Part shown: positions 45,853 to 53,903 of the stretch, piece after piece
How the letters are laid out: every line of letters starts with the position of its first letter
Numbering within the stretch: position 1 is the first letter of the stretch
DNA from: an uncultured Clostridia bacterium
Lineage (GTDB): Bacteria; Bacillota; Clostridia; Christensenellales; UBA1242
DNA length: 64,000 nucleotides
Assembly: GCA_948442695.1 (NCBI GenBank)
Contig: CAOJSF010000002.1
Coordinates: 62,001 to 126,000, forward strand
Reading direction: 5' to 3'
Notes under the pieces: model-generated
What the model was told of the DNA's origin: nothing
The model's database searches: none
Seen by the model: the letters and a program-made list of their open reading frames with translations, nothing else
Translations under genes and position numbers: made by a program

Positions 45853-47169
45853 CTATCCCTCCTTTTTTGAACTTAATTTAGATTTCTTATATTTATTTTC
45901 TTTTTCAATATCTTCATCTGAATCTTGATCAAGTCCATTTTTCACACTTTTATTCTTGTTTATATTTTTATTTTTTAAGATTGATTTATTTTCTTGACTT
46001 TTAATTTTTGTCTGGCCTTTTTTATCATTTTTATTATTTTCGCTATTATTATTTTTGTCTATATTTAAAATATCATTTTCAATATTTTCTTTATCTTTAG
46101 ATTCATTTTCAAAGTTTAATTTTTCACCATTTATCCCTGTGCTTTTAAAATATTTCTTATTTTCCTTACCAACATCACTTTCAATCACTATCGCATGGCA
46201 CACACCTGGTATGGTTTCCCCTTGCTGAGCAGCAGTTGTCGACATCAAAGCACCAGTTGGCATAAATAAAACTTTTTTAAGTTCTCCCCTTCTTAATTTT
46301 TCAATAATAAAAGAATTCAACACTGTTGCACTGCATCCACATCCACTGCCACCAGAAAGAGTGTTTTGATTTCTCGTAAAGTACATCTGACCACAATCAT
46401 TGTAATTTAACCCCAGTTTTATTCCATTATGTTCCATAAGGTCAATCAAAATTTCACTTCCCAGTTTTCCTAAATCACCTGTGACAATAAGGTCATAATC
46501 ATCTGGAACAGTGCCTGTATCTCTAAAATGAGCAAGCATTGTATCCATTGCAGAAGGTGCCATTGCAGCACCCATATCATTCACATCACTGATACCATAA
46601 TCTACAACTTTTCCTATTGTTGCCATTGATATTTTCGGGCCTTTTCCTGTTGACGAAAGCACTGTTGCACCTGCACCTGTCACCGTCCATTGAGATGTTG
46701 GCGGACGCTGATTGCCCAGTTCCAAAGGAAATCGAAACTGCCTTTCTGCCGAAGAGAAGTGAGAGCCAGTCGCACAAACTACCTTTTGAAAGTGTTTTGA
46801 ATCTATAAAAGAAGACCCAACAGCCAAACTTTCAGCCATAGTTGAGCAGGCACCAAAAAGCCCTAAAAAAGATACATCAAAATTTCTTGCAGCATAGGAT
46901 GAAGATATAATCTGATTCAAAAGGTCACCTGCAAGTATAAGTTGAACGTCTTTTGGCTTTATTTTAGCATTTTCTATTGCACCCACAATCGCACTTTCAA
47001 GCATCTTCTTCTCTGCTTTTTCATATGATTTTTCGCCAAAGCAGTCATCTTTCATCACATAGTCAAAATAAGGACCAAAATTACCCTTTCCTTCCTTTGG
47101 ACCTACTATTGAATAACTGCCTATTATTACTGGTTTATTTTTAAAAACTATAGTCTGACTTTTTCCCAT
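45853..47169 (-). CDS. spoVAD: SpoVAD, DPA-binding thiolase-fold protein with a long charged tail
   Basis: The core (residues 1 to about 337) has the thiolase-like fold of SpoVAD: opening KSQTIVFKNKPVIIGSYS, then LGLFGACSTMAESL, DMGAAMAPSAMDTM, GGSGCGCSATVLN and GVCHAIVIE. It binds dipicolinic acid. B. subtilis SpoVAD ends about there (338 residues). Here about 100 residues follow, made almost only of Lys, Asn, Glu, Asp and Ser (INKNKSVKNGLDQDSDEDIE-like), predicted disordered. This tail continues to the true stop without frameshift and is the odd feature of the gene. Confidence 0.94.
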   Translation of the reverse strand: MGKSQTIVFKNKPVIIGSYSIVGPKEGKGNFGPYFDYVMKDDCFGEKSYEKAEKKMLESAIVGAIENAKIKPKDVQLILAGDLLNQIISSSYAARNFDVSFLGLFGACSTMAESLAVGSSFIDSKHFQKVVCATGSHFSSAERQFRFPLELGNQRPPTSQWTVTGAGATVLSSTGKGPKISMATIGKVVDYGISDVNDMGAAMAPSAMDTMLAHFRDTGTVPDDYDLIVTGDLGKLGSEILIDLMEHNGIKLGLNYNDCGQMYFTRNQNTLSGGSGCGCSATVLNSFIIEKLRRGELKKVLFMPTGALMSTTAAQQGETIPGVCHAIVIESDVGKENKKYFKSTGINGEKLNFENESKDKENIENDILNIDKNNNSENNKNDKKGQTKIKSQENKSILKNKNINKNKSVKNGLDQDSDEDIEKENKYKKSKLSSKKEG

Positions 47170-47179
47170 TTCAGCCTCA

Positions 47180-47626
47180 CTAAATAAAGAGATACACTAT
47201 GCCCACCAAAATGCTTGACACAATACCAACAACAATTACCGGCCCAGCAATGGTAAACATCTTTACACAAATTCCATATATAATACCTTCATGCTTAAAT
47301 TCTATCGCAGGTGAAGTGATAGAGTTTGAAAAACCTGTTATCGGAACTATTGAACCGCCTCCAGCAAATTTACCTATCTTATCATAAACCCCTATTCCAG
47401 TCAAAAAGGAAGCAATAAAAATCAGGACTATCAAAGTATAAGCCCATGCAGTTTGTTCTGCCATATTTGGAAACCATAACAAAATCAAATCATTTATTCC
47501 CTGCCCCAAACAACAGATTATTCCGCCCACCAAAAATGAATTAAAAAGGCTGGGCCATGGCCTTGTTTTGGGCAGTTTTGCCTTGACATACTTGTTATAC
47601 GCTTCATTTCGTTTTTTGTCGTCCAT
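47180..47626 (-). CDS. spoVAC: SpoVAC, mechanosensitive spore DPA channel
   Basis: 148 residues with transmembrane segments and the family motifs PWPSLFNSFLVGGIICCLGQG and GGSIVPITGFSNSI. It is the membrane channel of the SpoVA complex. The ATG at 47626 follows AGGAG by 6 nt; two upstream in-frame ATGs lack a site. It heads spoVAC-D-E. Forespore sigma-G control is expected but I could not place a convincing promoter in the 100-bp gap to the divergent lipoprotein gene. Confidence 0.93.
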   Translation of the reverse strand: MDDKKRNEAYNKYVKAKLPKTRPWPSLFNSFLVGGIICCLGQGINDLILLWFPNMAEQTAWAYTLIVLIFIASFLTGIGVYDKIGKFAGGGSIVPITGFSNSITSPAIEFKHEGIIYGICVKMFTIAGPVIVVGIVSSILVGIVYLFI

Positions 47627-47729
47627 AATATTCTCCTGCATGATTATTGACAATAAAACAAAAAATAAACATTTAAGAATAAAAAGGATGATTTTTCACA
47701 CAATAAATTGATAATTTTTAGGAGGCAAA

Positions 47730-49034
47730 ATGAAATCATCAGCATTTAATTTAAAAAAAATTTTTTTATCTATAATTATTGTTTTTATATCTGTAATCAT
47801 GATAGGCTGTTCAAACGCAAATACAAAGGCTATGGAGACACTAAATGAAGAACTTGAGAACATTTCTAATGTGGTAAGTTCTACAAATTCAAGCGAAATT
47901 TCAAGCGTAAGCCCTTTGGCGATTTATAAAACTTCAAATTCACAACTTGATGACTTCAAGGCATTATCCAGTATAAACATGTCAAGAGAAGAAGAAATAA
48001 GGCAAAAAGTTCTTACATTAAACTCTTATATAAAATCATTTAATAATGAAAATTTAAAACTTAGCAAAAGCAAGATATCAGCCATTCAAACCTTGACAAA
48101 AGACATAAAAAAATATAATCAACAACTCAAAAACACCAAATCAGAACTAAAATCTTCTGTTGATAATATCAAAAAAAATACTAAAAAATCTTCTTCAAAT
48201 TTTGAGGTTGCCGAAACATCATATTTGTCGCTAAATAATTGTATGAACCAAAGATATGTTTACCTTTGCAATTTATACAATAATCTAGAACAGGTTTATA
48301 TTCTTTTGTATAAAGATTGTGACAACTGCTATATTGCTGATGAAAACAATTCAAACATAAATAATCAGATAGAAAATAGAGAAGAAATTAAAATTCCAAA
48401 TCAAAATACAAAGATAGAAACAAAGGAAACCGAAACAAAAACCGAGAAAACCTTCAAAAAAAATATCGACAGTTATCAAAGAAATGATGTTATTAATGAT
48501 AATTATGCAAATGAGCCAAATTATAACAACAAAAATAATAATTTTAACTATAATTACAACAATCAAAATCCAAACAACAATATAAACACTTACAATCACC
48601 CTCCTTTCTTTGCAAATAATAAATATAATACACCATTCAATAATTATTCTTATCCATACACAATGCCTTATGGATATGGATTTAACAATGGAATGTTTGG
48701 AAATGGCTATTATAATGGCGGAATGTTTGGAAATGGTTTTAATAATTATGGATATCCTTTTGGAGGTATGCCGAATACTTTTAATCCAAACCGAAACACA
48801 GACACCTTCTATGCTTTCAATAAAAACATTGATACCTACAGGTTCTGCCCAAATGCCTACAACAATGGCATATTTAATAATGTCGTTGCAAATGAGATTC
48901 CAGCAACTGCTCAGGCTGAAATAAGCGAAGAACAAGAAACTTTCAATGAAAACAGCATTGAAGAGATAAAAGAAAACACTAAAAAATTAAAACCTAACAA
49001 TGTTATAAATCTTGAAAATGAAAACATTGATTAA
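47730..49034 (+). CDS. Asn/Gly/Tyr-rich predicted lipoprotein, divergent from spoVA
   Basis: 434 residues. The signal KKIFLSIIIVFISVIMIGC ends in a lipobox (Cys27). Residues 30-200 form a coiled coil rich in Ser, Asn and Lys, with two late cysteines (CDNC). Residues 220-345 are low complexity, first Glu/Lys/Thr (KETETKTEKT) then Asn/Tyr (NNKNNNFNYNYNNQNPNNN) and Gly/Phe/Tyr with the unit GMFGNG twice, coded by an exact 17-bp repeat 30 bp apart (48690 and 48720). The tail is acidic. Such composition recalls spore-coat and adhesive proteins. The ATG follows AGGAGG. No known family is recognised. Confidence 0.75.
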   Translation: MKSSAFNLKKIFLSIIIVFISVIMIGCSNANTKAMETLNEELENISNVVSSTNSSEISSVSPLAIYKTSNSQLDDFKALSSINMSREEEIRQKVLTLNSYIKSFNNENLKLSKSKISAIQTLTKDIKKYNQQLKNTKSELKSSVDNIKKNTKKSSSNFEVAETSYLSLNNCMNQRYVYLCNLYNNLEQVYILLYKDCDNCYIADENNSNINNQIENREEIKIPNQNTKIETKETETKTEKTFKKNIDSYQRNDVINDNYANEPNYNNKNNNFNYNYNNQNPNNNINTYNHPPFFANNKYNTPFNNYSYPYTMPYGYGFNNGMFGNGYYNGGMFGNGFNNYGYPFGGMPNTFNPNRNTDTFYAFNKNIDTYRFCPNAYNNGIFNNVVANEIPATAQAEISEEQETFNENSIEEIKENTKKLKPNNVINLENENID

Positions 49035-49118
49035 TTTTCAAATTACTACTTACACAATACAACTAATTCATATAAAAACAAGAAATCACTTACCACGCCC
49101 CTGCATGCCTAAAAAAAT

Positions 49119-49145
49119 AATATCCACTCAAAATAAGTGGATATT
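49119..49145. terminator. Bidirectional terminator between lipoprotein gene and sigF
   Basis: AATATCCACT pairs perfectly with AGTGGATATT around a 7-nt loop, with A- and T-runs on both flanks. Confidence 0.85.
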
Positions 49146-49173
49146 TTTATTTAAATGTATTTGCAAATAAAAC

Positions 49174-49899
49174 TCATATACTCAATTTATTTCGCAGATT
49201 ATTTAAAATTTTATTTTCAAGCCTTGAAACTTGCACCTGAGAAATATTCAATTCTTTCGCTATTTCACTCTGTGTTTTATCAAAATAATATCTCAGCATG
49301 ATTATCTTTCTATCACGAATATCAAGTTTTTTCACAATTTCATTGAGGGCGATGTTGTCAATCATCTTTCCATTTTCATCTTCTTGAGACTCTATTCGGT
49401 CTATTAGAGACAAACTTTCTGATTCATCCTCAATAGGCGTATATAAAGATAGTGGCATCTTAGCCGAATCCATGGCAAGAATTATTTCTTGCTGTTCAAT
49501 CTTAAAATGATTTGATATCTCCTCTATTGTCGGAGACCGCTGATTGTCATGACAAAAACTTTCTATAAAGCGGTTTATCTGCAAATTTAAAGATTTTAAA
49601 GCCCTTGAAACCTTTATAGAGCCATCATCACGCATAAATCTTTTGACTTCTCCAATCACCATAGGCACAACATAAGTTGAGAACTTTACACCAAATTCTG
49701 GATTAAAGTTTTTTATAGCCTTTAAAAATCCCATACATCCTATTTGATATAAATCATCATACTCAACACCCTTATCTCTAAAGCGTTTTATCACACTTTT
49801 TATGAGCGGTGAATTTTCTTCTATAAGCACCGATTTCGCATTCTGGTCACCCTGTTGAGCCTTTTCGACCAGTTGCAAAATTATGGTGTTATCAAGCAT
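49174..49899 (-). CDS. sigF: Sporulation sigma factor SigF
   Basis: The first forespore-specific sigma factor. 241 residues. Region 2 has EYDDLYQIGCMGFLKAIKNF and FSTYVVPMVIGEVKR, region 3 SIKVSRALKSL, and region 4 the HTH KTQSEIAKELNISQVQVSRLE. The ATG at 49899 overlaps spoIIAB by 8 nt with GGTGGG upstream, the usual overlap within the operon; a much longer frame to 50064 lies inside spoIIAB and is not real. Confidence 0.96.
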   Translation of the reverse strand: MLDNTIILQLVEKAQQGDQNAKSVLIEENSPLIKSVIKRFRDKGVEYDDLYQIGCMGFLKAIKNFNPEFGVKFSTYVVPMVIGEVKRFMRDDGSIKVSRALKSLNLQINRFIESFCHDNQRSPTIEEISNHFKIEQQEIILAMDSAKMPLSLYTPIEDESESLSLIDRIESQEDENGKMIDNIALNEIVKKLDIRDRKIIMLRYYFDKTQSEIAKELNISQVQVSRLENKILNNLRNKLSI

Positions 49900-50338
49900 T
49901 GCCCACCTGCAAGGCAGAACTAACTTGCTTATACATTGTGACAGTTGTGCCTCCCTTTTCATTTTTCTCAACTTCCACTTTGTCCATAAAACTTTCCATA
50001 ACAGCAAAGCCCATTCCACTACGCTCTTCGCTAGGTTTGGTTGTAAAGAATGGCTCTCTCGCACGATCTATATCGCTTATTCCAACACCATTATCACGGA
50101 CAACAATCTTTATGCTCTCACCATCAATTTCACACCTAAGAAAAATCACACCATTTTGATTTGGATATGCATGAACAACGCAATTAGTGACCGCCTCTGA
50201 CACTGCAGTCTTAATATCATTTATCTCATCAATAGAAGGATTTAATTGCACACAAAAACCAGCAACACATATTCGAGCAAACCCTTCATTGATTGACAAC
50301 GCCTTAAAACTCACTTCCATAAAATTTGAATTATACAT
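49892..50338 (-). CDS. spoIIAB: SpoIIAB, anti-sigma-F factor and serine kinase
   Basis: A GHKL-fold kinase that holds sigma-F inactive and phosphorylates SpoIIAA. The N box is in AVSEAVTNCVVHAYP, the G1 box in VRDNGVGISDIDRA, and the G2 box in ERSGMGFAVMESFMD. 148 residues. The start at 50338 has AAGGAG 6 nt upstream. It lies 13 nt after spoIIAA. Confidence 0.96.
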   Translation of the reverse strand: MYNSNFMEVSFKALSINEGFARICVAGFCVQLNPSIDEINDIKTAVSEAVTNCVVHAYPNQNGVIFLRCEIDGESIKIVVRDNGVGISDIDRAREPFFTTKPSEERSGMGFAVMESFMDKVEVEKNEKGGTTVTMYKQVSSALQVGNA

Positions 50339-50351
50339 CTTAAACTCCTTT

Positions 50352-50660
50352 TCATACTATCTTAGGCATAATTTCATACAGCCCTGTCATCTTAAATATT
50401 TTTTCTGCGTGCTTTGATGGATTGCAAATAAATATCGGTATATTTCTTGTTTTCATCTTTTTATATCTTCCTATAAGCACGCCTATTCCTGTGCTGTCCA
50501 TAAAATCAAGTTCAGACAAATCAATAATTATTTGACTAAAGTCTCCACCAGCAAAAATATCATCTAAAGTTATTCTTGTATGACTGGCAGAATGCTCGTC
50601 TAGTTCACCACAAAGCACAACATACAATGTGCCATTATACACTTTACTTTTAATGTGCAT
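50352..50660 (-). CDS. spoIIAA: SpoIIAA, anti-anti-sigma-F factor
   Basis: STAS-domain protein that, when unphosphorylated, frees sigma-F from SpoIIAB. The phosphorylated Ser is in LDFMDSTGIGVLIGRYK (about residue 56). 102 residues. The ATG at 50660 has AAGGAGGAG upstream. It is the first gene of spoIIAA-spoIIAB-sigF. A sigma-H promoter is expected upstream, but I see no clear match. Confidence 0.95.
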   Translation of the reverse strand: MHIKSKVYNGTLYVVLCGELDEHSASHTRITLDDIFAGGDFSQIIIDLSELDFMDSTGIGVLIGRYKKMKTRNIPIFICNPSKHAEKIFKMTGLYEIMPKIV

Positions 50661-50757
50661 ATTCTCCTCCTTAAAAAAAACTTCTTGATAGATTTATGAT
50701 AGCATAACCAAATTTGCAAAAAATAGAAGATTTAGACGAAAAAAAGCAAATAAAAAA

Positions 50758-50777
50758 GAAAAGGCGAACACCTTTCC
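50758..50777 (-). terminator. Weak terminator after fabG
   Basis: A 5-6 bp stem (AAAGG with CCTTT) with T-rich sequence on the minus strand, in the gap between the fabG-like gene and spoIIAA. Confidence 0.45.
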
Positions 50778-50856
50778 TTTACAAAAAAAATTAAATTATG
50801 TTTTTATATTAAGAATTGTTTTATATTAATTTATAATCCTTATTTTTATCGAACAA

Positions 50857-51594
50857 TCAAAATTTAACTGCCCCTCCAGCAACTTCTATCACCTGTCCCG
50901 TAATAAATGATGATTCTTCACTTGCAAGAAAGCCAACTGCATTTGCAACATCATCAACCCTTCCCAACCTTTTTAAAGGGGTGCTTTCTATAATACGCTC
51001 TCTTTCTTCCTCGTTAAATTTTGCTGTCATCTTTGTATCAATAAAACCAGGTGCGACACAATTTACTCTAACATTAAAAGCCCCACATTCCTGAGCCATT
51101 GCTTTTGATAGTGCAATCATTCCTCCCTTAGAAGCAGAATAAACACTTTCGCACGCACCTCCATAGATGCCATATATTGATGAAATGAAAATTATTGAGC
51201 CATGTTTACGCTTAACAAAAAATCTCATAGCCTCCCTTCCTGCAATAATTGCACCCTTTAAATTTACATTCAAAATTTCTTCAATTTCTTCATCATCAAC
51301 ATCTATAAGCATCTTTTCATCATAAGATATTCCAGGACAATAAACAACACAATCAAGGAAATCGACATCTTTTTCAATCTTTTTAAAAAGATTTTTTATA
51401 TCTTGCGCATTTTTTACATCAACTTTGCAGGTATATAGTTTAGAATCCAAACCTACAAAAATATCTTCCAAATCACATAAATCACCTTTATTATAGGTTG
51501 CAAAAACATCATATCCATTATTTACAAATTTTTTTACTACCTCCAGCCCTATTCCTGAAGTAGCACCTACAACTAATGCTGTTTTTCTTATCAT
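50857..51594 (-). CDS. fabG: 3-oxoacyl-ACP reductase-like short-chain dehydrogenase
   Basis: 245 residues with the full classical SDR pattern: GATSGIG cofactor loop, catalytic Ser in IIFISSIYG, YSASKGG with the Tyr-Lys pair, and the C-terminal FITGQVIEVAGG. The best match is FabG of fatty-acid elongation, but no other fab gene is adjacent, so another keto-reductase role is possible. Start ATG at 51594 has AAGGAG upstream. Downstream lies spoIIA on the same strand, separated by about 200 bp. Confidence 0.88.
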   Translation of the reverse strand: MIRKTALVVGATSGIGLEVVKKFVNNGYDVFATYNKGDLCDLEDIFVGLDSKLYTCKVDVKNAQDIKNLFKKIEKDVDFLDCVVYCPGISYDEKMLIDVDDEEIEEILNVNLKGAIIAGREAMRFFVKRKHGSIIFISSIYGIYGGACESVYSASKGGMIALSKAMAQECGAFNVRVNCVAPGFIDTKMTAKFNEEERERIIESTPLKRLGRVDDVANAVGFLASEESSFITGQVIEVAGGAVKF

Positions 51595-51770
51595 AATTGC
51601 TCCTTTCCTTTTATTTTAATACTTTATAATTATAAAATCAAATATTTAATCAAGATTAAATTATTAATTGCCATTCTTTTAATCTATCACCTTAAATCCT
51701 TAACAAATCACCCATTTAAATTAGTTTTTTTAAATAATCCAATATTTTTGTAAAAAATACAATATTTTAG

Positions 51771-51868
51771 TTGACTTTATTATTATAATGAATTATAATA
51801 AAGAAGACTGCTTAAAAAGCAGTTAAAAATTGACTTTTCCACCAAAACCATTCAAAGTCAATTTTTTT
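51771..51868 (+). ncRNA. Candidate small RNA 1 of three tandem cassettes
   Basis: Promoter TTGACT (51771-51776), 17 bp, TATAAT (51794-51799). Transcript from about 51806: hairpin ACTGCT/AGCAGT (807-823 of this kilobase block), then a terminator AAATTGACTTT (51827-51837) with AAAGTCAATTT (51854-51864) and T7. The 16-nt terminator loop is C/A-rich with CCACC and ACC, a type of seed known in Firmicute small RNAs. About 63 nt. No reading frame fits. Confidence 0.7.
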
Positions 51869-51961
51869 ATTGCCATTATTTTATTAAAAACAAGCACAAC
51901 CTTTTCTTTATAAAAAATTTATAAAAATTTGATATTTTTGTAAAATATTTTACAAAAATAG

Positions 51962-52070
51962 TTGACATATGATTTTATTTATACTATACTAATAAAGACT
52001 GGTCAATAAATTGATCGGTTCTCCTAAGTATAAGACTTTGCTTGAAAGACATGGGCAAAGTCTTTTTTTT
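51962..52070 (+). ncRNA. Candidate small RNA 2 of three tandem cassettes
   Basis: Promoter TTGACA (51962-51967), 17 bp, TATACT (51985-51990). Transcript from about 51997: 9-bp hairpin ACTGGTCAA (51998-52006) with TTGATCGGT (52011-52019), an open linker with TCTCCTAAG (anti-Shine-Dalgarno type), then terminator AGACTTTGC (52033-52041) with GCAAAGTCT (52055-52063) and T8. About 74 nt. Confidence 0.75.
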
Positions 52071-52169
52071 AGGGACGCAAGAATAACACGAATGAAATGA
52101 GTGTTTCTTATAAGAATTTTGCATATAATATAAAATTTTTATATATTATATATAATTTAATAAAAATAC

Positions 52170-52278
52170 TTGATTTTAAACAAAGATATAATTATAATAA
52201 TTGTAGAACGCTTTTGAATATAGCGTTTGCTCCATAAAGACAATGCTTTTTTTCGAGTTATCCGGCATTGTCTTTTTT
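52170..52278 (+). ncRNA. Candidate small RNA 3 of three tandem cassettes
   Basis: Promoter TTGATT (52170-52175), 17 bp, TATAAT (52193-52198). Transcript from about 52205: hairpin AACGCT (52207-52212) with AGCGTT (52222-52227), linker TGCTCCATAA, then terminator AAGACAATGC (52237-52246) with GCATTGTCTT (52265-52274) and T6. About 74 nt. The linker and terminator start resemble cassette 2 (CTCC..AAGAC..TGC). Confidence 0.72.
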
Positions 52279-52461
52279 CTTGCAAAAAACTCACTCTCCC
52301 CTATATTCTATTATTAAAATGAAATATAGAAAACTGAATAATTTTATATTGCAAAAAAAACACACCATAAAATATGATGTGTTTTTATTTAATGAAGCAC
52401 AAACAACCTAAAGCGAATTTCTATGCAAAATTAAAATTTATAAACAATGTTTTTCTATCAT

Positions 52462-52720
52462 TTATGTGATTAATAATTTAAATATTGTTTTTAACTGCTC
52501 ATAACAATCAAATACATACTTGTCAAATTCGTTAAAATTTCTATTATTGTATCACTTTCAAAGTTTTCTACAAGAAAAATATCTATCGTATGCAGCATTA
52601 AAATTTTCAAGAAATCCTTCGGAAAGAATGGAACGTGGGTCTTTTTACTTTATCATCAAGCCATTCATCAAATTTTGCGAGCAAAAAAAGTCAAAAAACC
52701 TCTACCACCCGATAATCGTT
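52462..52720 (-). pseudogene. Relic of a decayed gene
   Basis: The minus strand reads LLAKFDEWLDDKVKRPTFHSF, then shifts one frame into SEGFLENFNAAYDRYFSC, is cut by two stops, and continues in that frame as NFNEFDKYVFDCYEQLKTI to a stop at 52462. The acid/aromatic-rich composition is protein-like. No family is recognised and the call is tentative; the plus-strand frame over it looks like chance. Confidence 0.35.
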
Positions 52721-52742
52721 TTTTATACATAAACGATTAATA
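52720..52742. repeat. Perfect short hairpin
   Basis: The plus strand has ATAATCGTTT and AAACGATTAAT around a short TTTATACAT-type loop, a stem of about 9 bp without a T-run. It borders the gene relic. Confidence 0.5.
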
Positions 52743-52757
52743 ATCAAAAAGCAGCAT

Positions 52758-52802
52758 ATAGGGCTGGCAATTTCCCTTTTCTATACGCCTTTCGAGCCCT
52801 AT
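52758..52802. repeat. GC-richer hairpin ATAGGGCT...AGCCCTAT
   Basis: Perfect 8-bp arms (52758-52765 and 52795-52802) enclose 29 nt with GGC and GCC that may pair further. It stands out from the AT-rich surroundings and may be a structured RNA on either strand; no promoter is convincing. Confidence 0.4.
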
Positions 52803-52953
52803 AATACCATGCTTTATCTTTTTGTTTTTTGTATAATTTTAATATTTTCACTAAAATATTGTTTGTCGCTTTTATTAAGCAAATTTATAATATTTCAATC
52901 GAACATATTTAGCAAGTGTATAATAAAAGGTATTGTGGTGAGTGCTTGATATT

Positions 52954-52988
52954 AAAAAAGTTTGAACATCAAACAATGTTCAAACTTT
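52954..52988 (-). terminator. Terminator of the six-tRNA operon
   Basis: A 13-bp perfect stem, AAAGTTTGAACAT with ATGTTCAAACTTT, followed on the minus strand by a T-run. It lies 8 bp past tRNA-Tyr. Confidence 0.88.
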
Positions 52989-52996
52989 AAAGATTT

Positions 52997-53081
52997 TGGT
53001 GGGCAGGGATGGATTCGAACCATCGAAGTCGGAGACGACGGATTTACAGTCCGTTGCATTTGGCCACTCTGCAACCTACCC
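52997..53081 (-). tRNA. tRNA-Tyr (anticodon GTA)
   Basis: Acceptor GGGTAGG pairs with CCTGCCC, discriminator A and encoded CCA. The anticodon loop CTGTAAA gives GTA. The long variable arm is as expected for tRNA-Tyr in bacteria. Last tRNA of the cluster. Confidence 0.95.
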
Positions 53082-53115
53082 ATAAATTTAAAGCACCCTT
53101 ATAAGGTGCTTTTTT

Positions 53116-53190
53116 TGGAGCTGGTGAAAGGAATCGAACCTTCAACCTGCTGATTACAAGTCAGCTGCTCTACCATTGAGCCACACCAGC
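53116..53190 (-). tRNA. tRNA-Thr (anticodon TGT)
   Basis: Acceptor GCTGGTG pairs with CACCAGC, discriminator T and encoded CCA. Anticodon arm GCTGA-CTTGTAA-TCAGC gives TGT. Confidence 0.95.
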
Positions 53191-53262
53191 ATAGTGACAA
53201 TATGAAATTTTCCACATAGGTCACTGGCGCAATTTGAAACTTAAGTGTTTCTTATTGCACAT

Positions 53263-53338
53263 TGGTGCCCTAAGGTGGAATCGAACCACCGACACAAGGA
53301 TTTTCAGTCCTTTGCTCTACCGACTGAGCTATCAGGGC
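53263..53338 (-). tRNA. tRNA-Phe (anticodon GAA)
   Basis: Acceptor GCCCTGA-type stem with TTAGGGC (wobble pairs), discriminator A, encoded CCA. Anticodon loop CTGAAAA gives GAA. This is the ligand expected for the pheST T-box at 11200-11466. Confidence 0.95.
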
Positions 53339-53406
53339 TTATAACTAAAAAATTTACAAAAAAAATAATATTGAAATTATTTAGTTTAATTTAACCCATA
53401 GGGTTA

Positions 53407-53483
53407 TGGCGACTCGAATGGGGCTCGAACCCACGACCTCCAGCGTGACAGGCTGGCGTTCTAACCAACTGAACTACCGAGCC
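53407..53483 (-). tRNA. tRNA-Asp (anticodon GTC)
   Basis: Acceptor GGCTCGG pairs with TCGAGTC (a G-T pair), discriminator G and encoded CCA. Anticodon loop CTGTCAC gives GTC. Confidence 0.94.
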
Positions 53484-53532
53484 ACATAATTAATATGTGT
53501 TTTAATTTTCATCCTCTGTGTCAATAAGAAGA

Positions 53533-53609
53533 TGGTGGGCCTTCAGGGACTCGAACCCCGGACCGACCGGTTATGAGCCGGTTGCTCTAACCAACTGAGC
53601 TAAAGGCCC
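53533..53609 (-). tRNA. tRNA-Met (anticodon CAT)
   Basis: Acceptor GGGCCTT pairs with AAGGCCC, discriminator A, encoded CCA. Anticodon loop CTCATAA gives CAT. The paired first base and lack of initiator features fit elongator Met; a lysidine-modified Ile tRNA cannot be fully excluded. Confidence 0.93.
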
Positions 53610-53633
53610 ATTGACGAACTTGCTAAATTTTAG

Positions 53634-53709
53634 TGGTCGGGGTGGAGAGGCTCGAACTCCCGACCTCATGGTCCCAAACCACGCGCGCTACCAACTGCGC
53701 TACACCCCG
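53634..53709 (-). tRNA. tRNA-Pro (anticodon TGG)
   Basis: Acceptor CGGGGTG pairs with CACCCCG, discriminator A and encoded CCA. Anticodon arm CGTGG-TTTGGGA-CCATG gives TGG. First tRNA after the promoter. Confidence 0.95.
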
Positions 53710-53729
53710 CTTAACAAGTTTGCATTGAT

Positions 53730-53758
53730 ATTTTAATATATTTTTACGACAATGTCAA
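53730..53758 (-). promoter_or_regulatory. Sigma-A promoter of the six-tRNA operon
   Basis: TTGACA (plus 53753-53758), a 17-bp spacer and TAAAAT (plus 53730-53735) on the minus strand. Start expected near 53723, about 14 nt before tRNA-Pro. Confidence 0.82.
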
Positions 53759-53903
53759 GAAAAATATCAAAATTTTTTTCTAAAAATATCATTTTTTTTT
53801 GAAACTATACATAAAACACATATTTTGCCTTGACTTTAGACCTTTTTTGGCGTTTTTAGTTAAAGTAAAGCATAAATATTTTATGCAAAATCATGACAAA
53901 TTG

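Noticed and set aside
48351..48935. 194-residue minus-strand frame, Ile/Val rich
   Set aside because: It is the antisense shadow of the Asn/Tyr-rich part of the lipoprotein gene; its composition comes from the AT-rich repeats.
49900..50064. 55-residue N-terminal extension of SigF
   Set aside because: It lies inside spoIIAB; the ATG at 49899 overlaps spoIIAB by 8 nt in the usual way.
52520..52732. 70-residue plus-strand frame
   Set aside because: No ribosome-binding site or promoter; the minus strand has the more protein-like relic.
53090..53116. Terminator between tRNA-Tyr and tRNA-Thr
   Set aside because: The T-run lies on the plus strand, opposite to the tRNA transcript; on the minus strand it has only a short broken T stretch, so it is at most a processing hairpin.
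53871..53887. Terminator of the DivIVA-like gene
   Set aside because: GCATAAA/TTTATGC palindrome is present but the following T-run is broken; not listed.
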